From: an uncultured Pelagibacteraceae bacterium
GTDB lineage: Bacteria > Pseudomonadota > Alphaproteobacteria > Pelagibacterales > AG-422-B15
Assembly (NCBI GenBank): GCA_902547315.1
Contig: CACCND010000002.1
Span: 73,609-137,608 of the forward strand
DNA length: 64,000 bases
Direction: 5' to 3'
Program-made: the position numbers and the translations under genes
Notes under the pieces: generated by a model
Told to the model about the DNA's origin: nothing
Databases searched by the model: none
The model's input: the letters and a program-made list of their open reading frames with translations, nothing else
Part shown: piece after piece, positions 55,857 through 64,000 of the stretch
Numbering within the stretch: the first letter of the stretch is position 1
Layout of the letters: every line of letters starts with the position of its first letter

Positions 55857-56501
55857 CTATAAATTGAGTTTATATTTATTGCTTGCATCAGTATAAATAA
55901 GATTTTCAATATCAAGATTTTTCTTTGTTTTTTTTCTGAGTGAATAAATATGGGTCTCAAGAGTATGTGTATCAATTTGATCATCATAATTCCATACATT
56001 TTGTAATAGATCTTTTTTAGATACTCCAGTTTTTTTCATTTTTAATAAATATAAAAATATATCACTTTCCTTTTCAGTAAGTCTCATTGATTTTTCTCCT
56101 TTAGACAAAAACCTTGAAAACGGATCATATATTAAATTTTTAAATTTAATTAAATTTTCGCTATTTTTTTGTTCTTGTGAAAAGTCATTTTCAATCATGT
56201 TGAAAAGACTAGTCAACTTAATTGGAAATTGTAAAAATGTTATATTACTTTTGTAATTACTTTTATTTATTTCATTAACTTGATTTGTAAGTACATATAT
56301 TTTTTTTCTGTCATTTATTTCATTTGAAATTTGAGTAAGAATATTTTTATCACAAACTATTTTTTCGTATTTTTCAATCAATTCACTATTACTAATTACA
56401 TAATTAGTTTTGAGCGAGAATTTAAGTGAATTGAGTATTTCATCAAAGACGTCATTAAGTAATTGATTAGAGAAAATTATCAATGTTGTATTATTTTTCA
56501 T
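55857..56501 (-). CDS. response regulator with degenerate receiver, winged-helix output
   Basis: A 214-residue protein. The C-terminal OmpR/PhoB-type DNA-binding domain is clear (MRLTEKESDIFLYLLKMK, SKKDLLQNVWNYDDQIDTHTLETHIYSLRKKT). The N-terminal receiver keeps the phospho-acceptor position D51 (KIVCD) and T72, but the acidic pair is replaced by Ser-Asn (FSNQ, 10-13) and the Lys of the Lys-Pro motif by Phe (F92-P93). Phosphorylation by the normal Mg-dependent route looks impaired. It is divergent from an L,D-transpeptidase gene, which may be its target. Confidence 0.82.
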   Translation of the reverse strand: MKNNTTLIIFSNQLLNDVFDEILNSLKFSLKTNYVISNSELIEKYEKIVCDKNILTQISNEINDRKKIYVLTNQVNEINKSNYKSNITFLQFPIKLTSLFNMIENDFSQEQKNSENLIKFKNLIYDPFSRFLSKGEKSMRLTEKESDIFLYLLKMKKTGVSKKDLLQNVWNYDDQIDTHTLETHIYSLRKKTKKNLDIENLIYTDASNKYKLNL

Positions 56502-56529
56502 AGCAATATAGCTTATAATATAAATTAAA

Positions 56530-57024
56530 ATGAAACTTATTGTAAAAGATAAAAAACTTTATTTGAATAAAGATTTATTTACTTGCTCCATTGGAAGAAA
56601 TGGTTTGACAAAAAACAAACGTGAAGGAGATGGTAAAACACCAATTGGAATATTTAGATTTACTGAAATATTCTATCGGGAGGATAAAATAAGTAAATTA
56701 GATTTTCGGATCAAATCAACTATGATTCAAAAAAACTATGGGTGGTGTGATGATCCAAGACACGAAATGTATAATAAATTGATTAAATTTCCTTTTATTG
56801 CTAGTGCAGAAAATTTATACAGAAACGATGCAATTTATGATCTTTTGATCGTAATAAATTATAATATGAATCCAGTTGTTCCTTTTAAAGGAAGTGCTAT
56901 TTTCTTACATATCGCTCACGAAGATTTAAAAAGTACTGAAGGATGTATTGCTTTGAGAAGAGATGACTTATTAAATGTCGCTGAAAATATTTCAGAAAAT
57001 ACAGTTTTGATTATAGAGTCCTAA
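56530..57024 (+). CDS. L,D-transpeptidase (YkuD domain) protein
   Basis: A 164-residue YkuD domain: GDGKTPIGIF near 33-42, and active-site H127 and C139 in IFLHIAHEDLKSTEGCIAL. Such enzymes crosslink meso-DAP residues in peptidoglycan or attach Braun-type lipoproteins. No signal peptide is visible, so how it reaches the periplasm is unclear, though this is common for alphaproteobacterial members. It overlaps the convergent yggS gene by 4 bases. Confidence 0.9.
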   Translation: MKLIVKDKKLYLNKDLFTCSIGRNGLTKNKREGDGKTPIGIFRFTEIFYREDKISKLDFRIKSTMIQKNYGWCDDPRHEMYNKLIKFPFIASAENLYRNDAIYDLLIVINYNMNPVVPFKGSAIFLHIAHEDLKSTEGCIALRRDDLLNVAENISENTVLIIES

Positions 57025-57671
57025 TCTCTCGCACCAAAAATATTAGTGCCTATTCTTATATGGGTTGATCCGCACCTAATTGCCTCGGTGAAATCTTGGG
57101 ACATTCCCATACTAAGGTTTTTTATATTAAAGTTTTTTGCTAGAGACCTGAGACTATTAAAATGTTTAGACGGCAACTCATTTATTGGCGGGAGACACAT
57201 TAAGCCATGAATTTCAAGTTGTTTATCCATACAATTTTGAATAAACACTTCAGCATCATTTATGTTGACTCCAGATTTTTGAGACTCATTTCCTGTATTT
57301 ACCTGTATAAAATATTTCCTTTTAAGGCCTGTGCTATTTTCAAAATTTTTTATTAAATTCACAATTTTTAATCTATCAACTGTGTGAATATAATCACAGT
57401 TTTCAAATATAGATTTTATTTTATTACTTTGAATGGTTCCAAGAAAATGTAGCGACAGATTAGTATTATTCTTTTTTAGTTCAGACCATTTTTTTTCAAT
57501 TTCTTGCAATTGATTTTCACCAAAAGACCTTTGACCAAGATTACATACATCCTGAATTTCTTTTATGGATTTTTTCTTGCTTACGGCAATAAGATTTATT
57601 TCTTCAATATTTCTCTTAGCAGCTAAAACTGCTTTTTGAAATTCCTTTAAAAAATTGAGATAGTTATTCAT
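57021..57671 (-). CDS. YggS/PROSC PLP-binding protein
   Basis: A 216-residue PLP homeostasis protein. Lys-PLP site in LIAVSKKKSIKEIQ near 27-40, RSFGENQLQEI near 48-58, HFLGTIQSNKI near 75-85, GLMCLPP, and LSMGMSQDFTEAIRCGSTHIRIGTNIFG at the C-terminus. It regulates free pyridoxal phosphate rather than racemising amino acids. Conserved near leuS in alphaproteobacteria. Confidence 0.95.
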   Translation of the reverse strand: MNNYLNFLKEFQKAVLAAKRNIEEINLIAVSKKKSIKEIQDVCNLGQRSFGENQLQEIEKKWSELKKNNTNLSLHFLGTIQSNKIKSIFENCDYIHTVDRLKIVNLIKNFENSTGLKRKYFIQVNTGNESQKSGVNINDAEVFIQNCMDKQLEIHGLMCLPPINELPSKHFNSLRSLAKNFNIKNLSMGMSQDFTEAIRCGSTHIRIGTNIFGARD

Positions 57672-57678
57672 ATAAAAA

Positions 57679-57709
57679 AAAACACCCCGCCCATAGAGCG
57701 AGGTGTTTT
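57679..57709 (-). terminator. intrinsic terminator after porin gene
   Basis: Stem of 12 positions with one C/A mismatch (57679-57690 pairing 57698-57709), 7-base loop, followed on the minus strand by an uninterrupted run of nine T. It lies 22 bases past the porin stop and just before the yggS start. Confidence 0.88.
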
Positions 57710-57730
57710 AAATAAAACGTTATGGATTAA

Positions 57731-58711
57731 TTAAAACCCAACTACGTAATGCATTGACCATACATCAGTATCAGATCCAGTTCCGCCTGCTACGTCAGTC
57801 TCAGTGTAATCAACACCGATTGACATAGGACCAAAACTTTTTGAAGCTGAAACTCTCATCATATCGATGTCGTTTCCACCTGTTACTTCTGTATCAGAGA
57901 AAGTAATACCTACAGGCATGCCCATAAGTGTAGTACCTACTCCAAGTGCAGTTTCTGAAGTTGTTCCATCACCGTCGTAGTTTGCATAACCTAAGCTCAA
58001 TCCAGCTATACTGTAAGAAGCTTTGACAAATGAAGGGTCGATATCAGCAGTTGATCCTTTATAATCAATTGAAGACACTCCAGCTGCAACACTTACGCCC
58101 ATTACTGAACCAGAAACAGCATAAGACATTACAGGATCATGACCTTCAACAGCCGCTGTACCAAGTGTGTAAGTACCATCACCTGGTGTATGACCTTCAG
58201 TATCGGCATTTACGTTACCCACTGGAGCAACTTCCATACCTCTTGTTACTGTGAAAGTGAAACCGTTAATTGAAGGTGACATATATCCAATCGATTGACC
58301 AGAAGCTGTATCACCGTCATTATACCATGTTGCACCCGCAGCACTTGTTGATCCGTTAACAGAAGCAGATCCACAAAGAACTAGAGAGAAACATGCTGGG
58401 TTTCCGTCGTTAGAGTCAACAGCAGAGTCAACACCATCACCAAGCATAACTGTACCCATTCCTGTATCAATGTTAACATCAGTTTTAATCGCTGACGTAA
58501 TTGACATTACAACAGATACACCCATACCATTATCTAATGAGTCAGAGTACGAGATGTAGAATGACTCAGTTGAGTTAGAGTGTGCTAATCCACCATCATT
58601 ATCAGCAATTTTACCTGCAAATAAACCACTTACAGACATTTCTGCGTGAGCAGCGCCTGCAGCAAGCACGGTAGCCAAAGCTGATGTTGTTAGTAATTTT
58701 GATCTATTCAT
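57731..58711 (-). CDS. general porin-like outer-membrane protein
   Basis: A 326-residue beta-barrel with a signal peptide (MNRSKLLTTSALATVLAAGAAHA, cleavage before EMSVSG) and a C-terminal Phe. Opens with MSVSGLFAGKIADNDGG, typical of the Gram-negative porin family, and alternates strands with acidic Gly-rich loops; 12 or so SNTE/SDTD-type turns. One Cys pair (PACFSLVLCGS) near 107-115 may be a disulfide. Strong Shine-Dalgarno (AAGGAA) and a promoter with good consensus suggest high expression. It lies between yggS and the DUF3576 gene. Confidence 0.88.
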   Translation of the reverse strand: MNRSKLLTTSALATVLAAGAAHAEMSVSGLFAGKIADNDGGLAHSNSTESFYISYSDSLDNGMGVSVVMSITSAIKTDVNIDTGMGTVMLGDGVDSAVDSNDGNPACFSLVLCGSASVNGSTSAAGATWYNDGDTASGQSIGYMSPSINGFTFTVTRGMEVAPVGNVNADTEGHTPGDGTYTLGTAAVEGHDPVMSYAVSGSVMGVSVAAGVSSIDYKGSTADIDPSFVKASYSIAGLSLGYANYDGDGTTSETALGVGTTLMGMPVGITFSDTEVTGGNDIDMMRVSASKSFGPMSIGVDYTETDVAGGTGSDTDVWSMHYVVGF

Positions 58712-58744
58712 AATAAATAATTCCTTTCATATGTAATTGATCAT

Positions 58745-58758
58745 AGTTAAATTTAACT
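58745..58758. promoter_or_regulatory. 14-base palindrome near porin start site
   Basis: Perfect palindrome AGTTAAATTTAACT, beginning about where the porin transcript would start (the -10 box ends at 58766). It could be an operator or a 5' mRNA stem. The AT-rich context weakens significance. Confidence 0.35.
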
Positions 58759-58765
58759 GAATGCT

Positions 58766-58793
58766 ATTATGTTAAAAAATCTCAAAATTTCAA
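58766..58793 (-). promoter_or_regulatory. candidate porin promoter
   Basis: On the minus strand TTGAAA (58788-58793) and CATAAT (58766-58771) with a 16-base spacer; both are 5/6 matches to the sigma-70 boxes. The transcript would begin near 58759, leaving a leader of about 48 bases with an AAGGAA ribosome-binding site. Confidence 0.55.
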
Positions 58794-58972
58794 AATAAAT
58801 GTAAAAAAATCACACTTTTTATTAAAACTGTGACTTTTGAGCAACATATTAAAAATTGGCTTTTTTTCAATGATTATTATCAAAAAAATTCATTTCATTA
58901 TAAATCTGATATATAATTTGAAAAATCAATATTATTTGCCATTCAAATTAATTAGTTATACGTAAAATACAT

Positions 58973-59500
58973 ATGAAAGCTAAATTACCCATATTTTGTT
59001 CATTTTTCCTAGTTTTTATAGCATTAAGCTGCTCAAGTTTAGATATTCAACAAAATGAATATGATCATATGGAGGAGAAGTTGAAAACTGAGGGTATCAA
59101 CATTCCGCCAAATGAAAGTGGAGGTGGCTTTGGAAAGGGATTTTCGATCGGAGATATGCTCGGTTCATCAAGTGGAACGTTTGATAGTGTAGATGAAATA
59201 ACATTTAACGTTGCGCTAGATAAATTAGGTTTTATGCCTCTTGCTTCCGTAGATGCTTCTTCTGGAGTAATAATTACCGATTGGTTTAACCTATACGACA
59301 CAAACATAAGAATAAAAATTAATGTCAGAATAGTTGACTCTGAGTTAAACGATAATTCAATAATTGTTCAACTTTTTAAACAAAGATACGATGGTTCTAA
59401 ATGGAATGATTTGGGCAGCGATGTCGAACAATCAGAAAAAGTAAAGAACAATATTTTGGATGAAGCACGAAAATTGAGAAATGCTTCTGATTTAAATTAA
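58973..59500 (+). CDS. DUF3576 family lipoprotein
   Basis: A 175-residue lipoprotein with lipobox IALSC (C20). The body has DSVDEITFNVALDKLGFMPLASVDASSGVIITDWF near 73-107 and a stretch with RIKINVRIVDSELN, the DUF3576 pattern confined to alphaproteobacteria. It sits just upstream of leuS (21-base gap), its usual place. Membrane-associated; function unknown. A Gly/Ser-rich linker lies between the signal and the fold. Confidence 0.88.
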   Translation: MKAKLPIFCSFFLVFIALSCSSLDIQQNEYDHMEEKLKTEGINIPPNESGGGFGKGFSIGDMLGSSSGTFDSVDEITFNVALDKLGFMPLASVDASSGVIITDWFNLYDTNIRIKINVRIVDSELNDNSIIVQLFKQRYDGSKWNDLGSDVEQSEKVKNNILDEARKLRNASDLN

Positions 59501-59521
59501 CTTTGATTAAAAGTTAATACA

Positions 59522-62092
59522 ATGTCTTATAAATACAACCCAAAAATAATTGAAAAAAAATGGCAGAAATATTGGCAGGACCGTAACCTTTTTCAAAGTG
59601 AAATAGTAAAAGAAAAAAAGAAATATTATATTCTTGAAATGTTTCCTTACCCATCTGGAAGAATACACATGGGCCATGTAAGGAACTATACATTAGGTGA
59701 TGTCATTGCAAGATTTAAAAGAGCTCAGGGTTTTAACGTCATGCATCCAATGGGGTGGGACGCATTTGGGCTGCCAGCTGAAAATGCTGCAATAGAAAAT
59801 TCAACATCACCAAAAAAATGGACTTATGAGAATATTTCAACAATGAGAGGCCAGCTTAAAAAGATGGGCCTTTCTATCGATTGGTCTAGAGAGTTAGCAA
59901 CCTGTGATGAGATTTATTATCATCAACAACAAAAACTTTTTTTGAAATTTTATGAAGAAGATTTAATTTACAAAAAAGAGTCTCTTGTTAACTGGGATCC
60001 TGTTGAAAATACTGTGCTTGCAAATGAGCAGGTTATAGATGGAAAAGGTTGGAGATCAGGTGCTGAAGTAGAACAAAAAAAATTATCACAATGGTTTTTT
60101 AAAATCACAAATTTTTCAGAAAATCTATTGAACAGTCTAGAAACAATGGAAGGCTGGCCAGAAAAGGTCAAAGCAATGCAGAAAAATTGGATTGGTAAAT
60201 CTTTTGGTTGTGAAATTAATTTTGAAATTTTCTCAAATGATAGGGAATTTCAAGGCAGAAAAATCAAGATTTTTACCACTCGCCCAGATACAATTTTTGG
60301 GGCTACTTTCTGCGCATTATCTCCTTTTCATCCAATTGTCGAAGAGTTAATTGAATTAAATAATCAGATTAAAAAAGATGTGGAAATCATGAGAACTCAA
60401 AAAATAAGTGAAGAGTCAATCGCAAGGAATGAAAAAATTGGAATTAAAACTGACCTATTCATTAAGCATCCATTTATTAAGAATAAAATGCTTCCTATAT
60501 TTATTGCGAACTTTATTCTCATGGAATATGGATCTGGTGCAATATACGGCTGTCCAGCACACGACCAAAGAGATTTAGATTTCGCAAATAAATATGATTT
60601 AGAAATAATTCAAGTTATTGATCCAGACGATGATATTGCCTTTGACAAAAAAAATGCTTTTGTTGGTAACGGTAAACTTATTAATTCAGAATTTCTAGAT
60701 GGACTTTCTATTGATGATGCAAAGAATGTAATTATAAAAAAAGTGCAGGATTCAGGTTTAGGCAAAAAAACAATTAATTACAGATTAAGAGATTGGGGAA
60801 TTTCTAGACAAAGATATTGGGGTTGTCCAATTCCAATCATGTATAGAGAAGATGGAAAAGTAATAAAGGTACCAGAAGTTGATCTTCCACTTAAACTTCC
60901 TGAAGATGTTGACTTCAGTAAACCTGGAAACCCTCTAGATAATCATCCCACTTGGAAATATACAACTTGTCCAAAGACGGGCATGAAAGCGATCAGGGAG
61001 ACTGATACACTTGATACATTTGTTGACTCAGCATGGTATTTTCTAAGATTTTGTTCTCCCCTAAATAACAATAAACCTTACAGCTTAGAGGAAATAAATT
61101 ATTGGATGCCTGTTGATCAGTATGTAGGAGGGGTTGAACACGCTATTTTACATTTACTTTATTCAAGATTTTTAACCAAAGCACTAAAAGTAGAAAAACT
61201 CGATGAACCATTTGAAAGTCTTTTTACGCAAGGTATGGTTTGTCATAATACTTATAAAAATGACTCAGGCTCTTGGGTGTACCCTGAAGATGTTGACAGG
61301 GATGGCGAAGAACTTAAACAAACATCGACAGGTGAAAAAGTAGTTGAGGGCCCAGTAGAGTCAATGTCTAAATCAAAAAAGAATGTAATTGATCCTGAAA
61401 CAATAATAAATACCTATGGAGCAGACTCAGCACGATGGTTTATGCTTTCTGATAGCCCACCTGAAAAAGATATAAATTGGTCAGAGTCAGGAATAAATGG
61501 TGCATGGAAAATATGCCAGAAGGTATGGGCTCTAATTATTAAAAATAAGAATTTCTTACTTTTGAATACCGAGAATTACGATGAAGATTTTAGAGAAAAC
61601 TCTTTAGAGTTAATGCGCTCAATGCATCAAAACCTTGAAAAAGTAACAAAAAGTATAGAAAAATTTCAAATGAATGTTGCTATTGCAAAAGTTTTTGAGA
61701 TTGTAAATTGTATCTCAAAATTTAACGTCCAGAATACTAAAGACGAAATTGCACTTAGTATTTCGCTTAAGATACTTATTAGAATTATTGAGCCTATAAC
61801 ACCACACCTTGCTGAAGAATGCTGGTCACTTACAGGAAGTCATGAATCATTAACAAAAGTACCTTGGCCTAAAATAAATAATAATTATTTGAGAAAAGAG
61901 GATGCAATTATTGTGATCCAAATTAATGGCAAAAGAAGAGGTGAAATTATAATTTCGGTTGATTCCTCCGAGGAAGAAGTATTTAAAAAAATAGAGAAAA
62001 TTGACAATATTTACCGTCTCATAAATGAGAAAAAAATAATAAAATCAATTTATGTTCCTAATAGAATCCTTAATATTGTTGTGGAACAATGA
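59522..62092 (+). CDS. leuS: leucyl-tRNA synthetase
   Basis: Class I synthetase of 856 residues. The HIGH motif appears as HMGH at 49-52 ([11 protein letters not shown]), the KMSKS loop as MSKSK at 615-619, the zinc-like CP1 editing domain with [12 protein letters not shown] (near 255) and [11 protein letters not shown] near 345, and the tRNA-binding C-terminus with VVEQ at the end. It overlaps the sulfotransferase by 4 bases (ATGA). Confidence 0.97.
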   Translation: MSYKYNPKIIEKKWQKYWQDRNLFQSEIVKEKKKYYILEMFPYPSGRIHMGHVRNYTLGDVIARFKRAQGFNVMHPMGWDAFGLPAENAAIENSTSPKKWTYENISTMRGQLKKMGLSIDWSRELATCDEIYYHQQQKLFLKFYEEDLIYKKESLVNWDPVENTVLANEQVIDGKGWRSGAEVEQKKLSQWFFKITNFSENLLNSLETMEGWPEKVKAMQKNWIGKSFGCEINFEIFSNDREFQGRKIKIFTTRPDTIFGATFCALSPFHPIVEELIELNNQIKKDVEIMRTQKISEESIARNEKIGIKTDLFIKHPFIKNKMLPIFIANFILMEYGSGAIYGCPAHDQRDLDFANKYDLEIIQVIDPDDDIAFDKKNAFVGNGKLINSEFLDGLSIDDAKNVIIKKVQDSGLGKKTINYRLRDWGISRQRYWGCPIPIMYREDGKVIKVPEVDLPLKLPEDVDFSKPGNPLDNHPTWKYTTCPKTGMKAIRETDTLDTFVDSAWYFLRFCSPLNNNKPYSLEEINYWMPVDQYVGGVEHAILHLLYSRFLTKALKVEKLDEPFESLFTQGMVCHNTYKNDSGSWVYPEDVDRDGEELKQTSTGEKVVEGPVESMSKSKKNVIDPETIINTYGADSARWFMLSDSPPEKDINWSESGINGAWKICQKVWALIIKNKNFLLLNTENYDEDFRENSLELMRSMHQNLEKVTKSIEKFQMNVAIAKVFEIVNCISKFNVQNTKDEIALSISLKILIRIIEPITPHLAEECWSLTGSHESLTKVPWPKINNNYLRKEDAIIVIQINGKRRGEIIISVDSSEEEVFKKIEKIDNIYRLINEKKIIKSIYVPNRILNIVVEQ

Positions 62093-63804
62093 ATAGACAC
62101 GAAAGACGCAAACAGAAAAAAAGCAATAAATCAAACTTGTTAGCTAATAATGAAATCGTAACTGCAATTAAATTACATACACAACAAAACTTTTCTGTTG
62201 CTGAAAAAATGTACAATTCTATTTTGAGAAAAAATCCAAAAAATTATGAAGCGGTAAGACATTTAGGTATTTTGTATTATGATACAAATAGGAAAGAAGA
62301 AGCTTATAACTCGTTTCTGAATGCAGTAAGACTTTTCCCAGATCGATGCGAAGCATTCAATAATCTAGGATTTATTCATTTGGAAAATATGAATTATAGT
62401 CTTGCTGAAAAGTGCTTTAAAGAGTCATTGAAAAAAAACAATACCTATCTACCTGCACTAAATAATATTGTCAGTTTATATATTAAGCTAAGTGAGAAGG
62501 ATAAGGCGCTATCAATTTCAAAAAAAGCAATGTCTCTGGACTCTAATAATCAACTAGCGCGAAATCAACATGCAAAAGCTTTAATATTAAATAATAAAAT
62601 TTATGAAGGACTTGAGATATTAGAGAAATTATGTGTTGAAAATCCACTTCCTGACTTTTTATTAAACTTGTCAGTAGCTTATCGAGAACTTGGAGAAACA
62701 AAAAAAGCTGACGACATTATAATTTCCGAATTTAATAAAAATTATAAATATGAAAACTTTTTTCATACTTTCGCTAAGACAAAAGGTGTTACATTAAACA
62801 CTGAACAAATTCAATATTATGAAGAAAAAATACGGGATAATGAAGTATCAAAACCAGCTTTGAATAAAAAAGTTCTAATTTGTGAGTCGCTTTTTGATTA
62901 CTATAGAAATAAAAAAGATTTTAATAAGTCCGGTGCTTATCTAAAAAAAATGAATGAGATTCAATATGGTCTTGAGGAATTTTCTTTAAAAAAGGAAGAA
63001 AATTTATTTAATCGTTTAAAACAATCTAATAAATTAATTAAAAAATTAGACAATAGCAAAGACTCAGACTCATTGACGCCTATAATAATTTGCGGAATGC
63101 CAAGGTCTGGTACAACGTTGTGCGAGCAAATTTTGTCTTCACATAGCAATGTCACTGGTGCAGGTGAACTCAACTACCTATCAGAATTTTCTGGTCTAAA
63201 AAAATTAATGAATACACCTGAAGAAAATATTAAAATTTTTGAAGAAAATGTAAAAAATAACAATAAATTAATTGAAATAAGAGATAATTACTTAAGATCA
63301 CTAAATACACATCGTGATGAGAAAGCAAATTTTGTTTGTGATAAAATGCCTCACAATTTTTTACTAATTGGCCTTCTGAGAAACATTCTTCCAAAATCAA
63401 AAATTATTTATTGTAAGAGAGATGCAATGGATAATTGTTTTTCACTTTATTCTCATAAATGGATAGAAATGTCCCATCAGTATTCTTATAACCAGAAAGT
63501 ACTTGCTAGTTACTATAAATTACATGAAGATTTGATGAGTTTTTGGATAGATGAATATTCAGATATTTTTATTCTAGATAATGAAAAGCTTGTCTCGGAC
63601 CAAAAAAAGACAACAGAAGAACTGCTAGATTATTGTGAATTAAATTGGGAGGATGCTTGTTTGGAATTTTATAAAAATAAAAGACAGGTAAGAACAGCAA
63701 GCATTGATCAGGTTAGAAGGCCAATTAATAATAAATCTATAGGTGCTTGGAAAAAATATAGTAATGACTTGGAAGATTTAACAAAACATTTAAATAAACA
63801 ATGA
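62089..63804 (+). CDS. TPR-sulfotransferase fusion protein (second copy)
   Basis: A 571-residue protein: basic N-terminus ([16 protein letters not shown]), TPR units about 20-250 ([28 protein letters not shown] and [26 protein letters not shown]), then a sulfotransferase domain with 5'-PSB loop [18 protein letters not shown] near 330-347 and a likely PAPS region [16 protein letters not shown]. It overlaps leuS and lptE by 4 bases each, so it sits inside a block where lptE normally follows leuS. Paralogue of the 48010 protein, with diverged sequence. Substrate unknown. Confidence 0.9.
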   Translation: MNRHERRKQKKSNKSNLLANNEIVTAIKLHTQQNFSVAEKMYNSILRKNPKNYEAVRHLGILYYDTNRKEEAYNSFLNAVRLFPDRCEAFNNLGFIHLENMNYSLAEKCFKESLKKNNTYLPALNNIVSLYIKLSEKDKALSISKKAMSLDSNNQLARNQHAKALILNNKIYEGLEILEKLCVENPLPDFLLNLSVAYRELGETKKADDIIISEFNKNYKYENFFHTFAKTKGVTLNTEQIQYYEEKIRDNEVSKPALNKKVLICESLFDYYRNKKDFNKSGAYLKKMNEIQYGLEEFSLKKEENLFNRLKQSNKLIKKLDNSKDSDSLTPIIICGMPRSGTTLCEQILSSHSNVTGAGELNYLSEFSGLKKLMNTPEENIKIFEENVKNNNKLIEIRDNYLRSLNTHRDEKANFVCDKMPHNFLLIGLLRNILPKSKIIYCKRDAMDNCFSLYSHKWIEMSHQYSYNQKVLASYYKLHEDLMSFWIDEYSDIFILDNEKLVSDQKKTTEELLDYCELNWEDACLEFYKNKRQVRTASIDQVRRPINNKSIGAWKKYSNDLEDLTKHLNKQ

Positions 63805-64000
63805 AAATTCTAAGTCTTATTTTATTTATATTATTAGTTACTGGCTGCGGCTTTCAACCTATATATAAAATTTCAGAGGATAACTATAATTTACCTATGT
63901 ACGATATTGAGTTTAACGATTCTCAAAATATATCCCGTAATATAAAAGAGGAATTTAAGAAGAATTTTTTAGATAAAAATAATACAGAAAAGAAATTTAT
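63801..64000 (+). CDS. lptE: LPS assembly lipoprotein LptE (partial)
   Basis: First 66 codons; the rest is beyond the right edge. Lipobox LLVTGCG with C16, then GFQPIY at 17-22, the opening shared by alphaproteobacterial LptE. The protein plugs LptD in the outer membrane for LPS insertion. The ATG overlaps the sulfotransferase stop. Confidence 0.85.
   Translation, partial: MKILSLILFILLVTGCGFQPIYKISEDNYNLPMYDIEFNDSQNISRNIKEEFKKNFLDKNNTEKKF

Noticed and set aside
1-64000. CRISPR arrays, insertion sequences, prophage or integrase genes
   Set aside because: No spaced direct repeats, transposase-like or phage-like proteins seen; the only direct repeat is inside rpsP.

Overview
The window is an AT-rich, densely packed stretch of chromosome, almost certainly from a free-living alphaproteobacterium with a streamlined genome, most likely marine. 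The lineage evidence is a set of mainly alphaproteobacterial families (DUF2794, DUF3576, a DUF1674/SdhAF4-like protein, an IalB-like protein) and typical alphaproteobacterial neighbourhoods: ffh-rpsP-rimM-trmD-rplS-leuC divergent from dapF-mtaB-ftsY; ialB-like-rlmN-argG; hemDC divergent from tsaD-gpsA-EVE-acsA; LON-ubiH-ftsK-lolA; yggS-DUF3576-leuS-lptE. A SAR11-like, HIMB59/AEGEAN-169-like or related lineage is possible, but the sequence alone does not settle it. I see no phage, insertion sequence, CRISPR array or rRNA. The only RNA gene found is tRNA-Gly(GCC).

Layout. 1-4443 (minus): translation and SRP operon ffh, rpsP, rimM, trmD, rplS and the start of leuC, behind a leader that looks structured. 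4642-7951 (plus): dapF, a DCC thiol-disulfide protein, mtaB, ftsY. 7948-8744 (minus): a PagL-like lipid A deacylase and a small secreted protein. 8817-14136 (minus): cytochrome c maturation genes ccmABCDEFGH in order, including a 51-residue ccmD. 14196-20690: aconitase, a secreted unknown, HtpG, DUF2794 and a Bax-inhibitor-1 protein. 20811-24459: oxidoreductases, an internally deleted reductase relic and a pterin dehydratase. 24490-27297: IalB-like protein, rlmN, argG. 27299-31091 (minus): folD, YggT, an amidotransferase, an SDR and a YCF48-like protein. 31165-35441 (minus): a DUF1329/DUF1302 envelope pair.

35752-37405: hemC and hemD. 37451-42353: tsaD, gpsA, EVE, acetyl-CoA synthetase, DUF985 cupin. 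42415-43199: three small proteins. 43297-45520: rpe, purH. 45510-47953: an MFS transporter with two unknown membrane proteins. 48010-49503: a TPR-sulfotransferase. 49512-54454: tRNA-Gly, LON-domain protein, UbiH-type hydroxylase, FtsK, LolA. 54490-58711: glutamine synthetase-like enzyme, degenerate response regulator, L,D-transpeptidase, YggS, porin. 58973-64000: DUF3576 lipoprotein, LeuS, a second TPR-sulfotransferase and the start of LptE.

Most of this is housekeeping. The least explained parts are the three-gene exported cluster DUF1302-DUF1329-YCF48, whose DUF1302 protein is unusually large and rich in cysteines; the paired TPR-sulfotransferases, one of them inserted into the leuS-lptE block; the MFS operon with two orphan membrane proteins; the acidic, recently duplicated tail on ribosomal protein S16; and the possible leader RNA before ffh.
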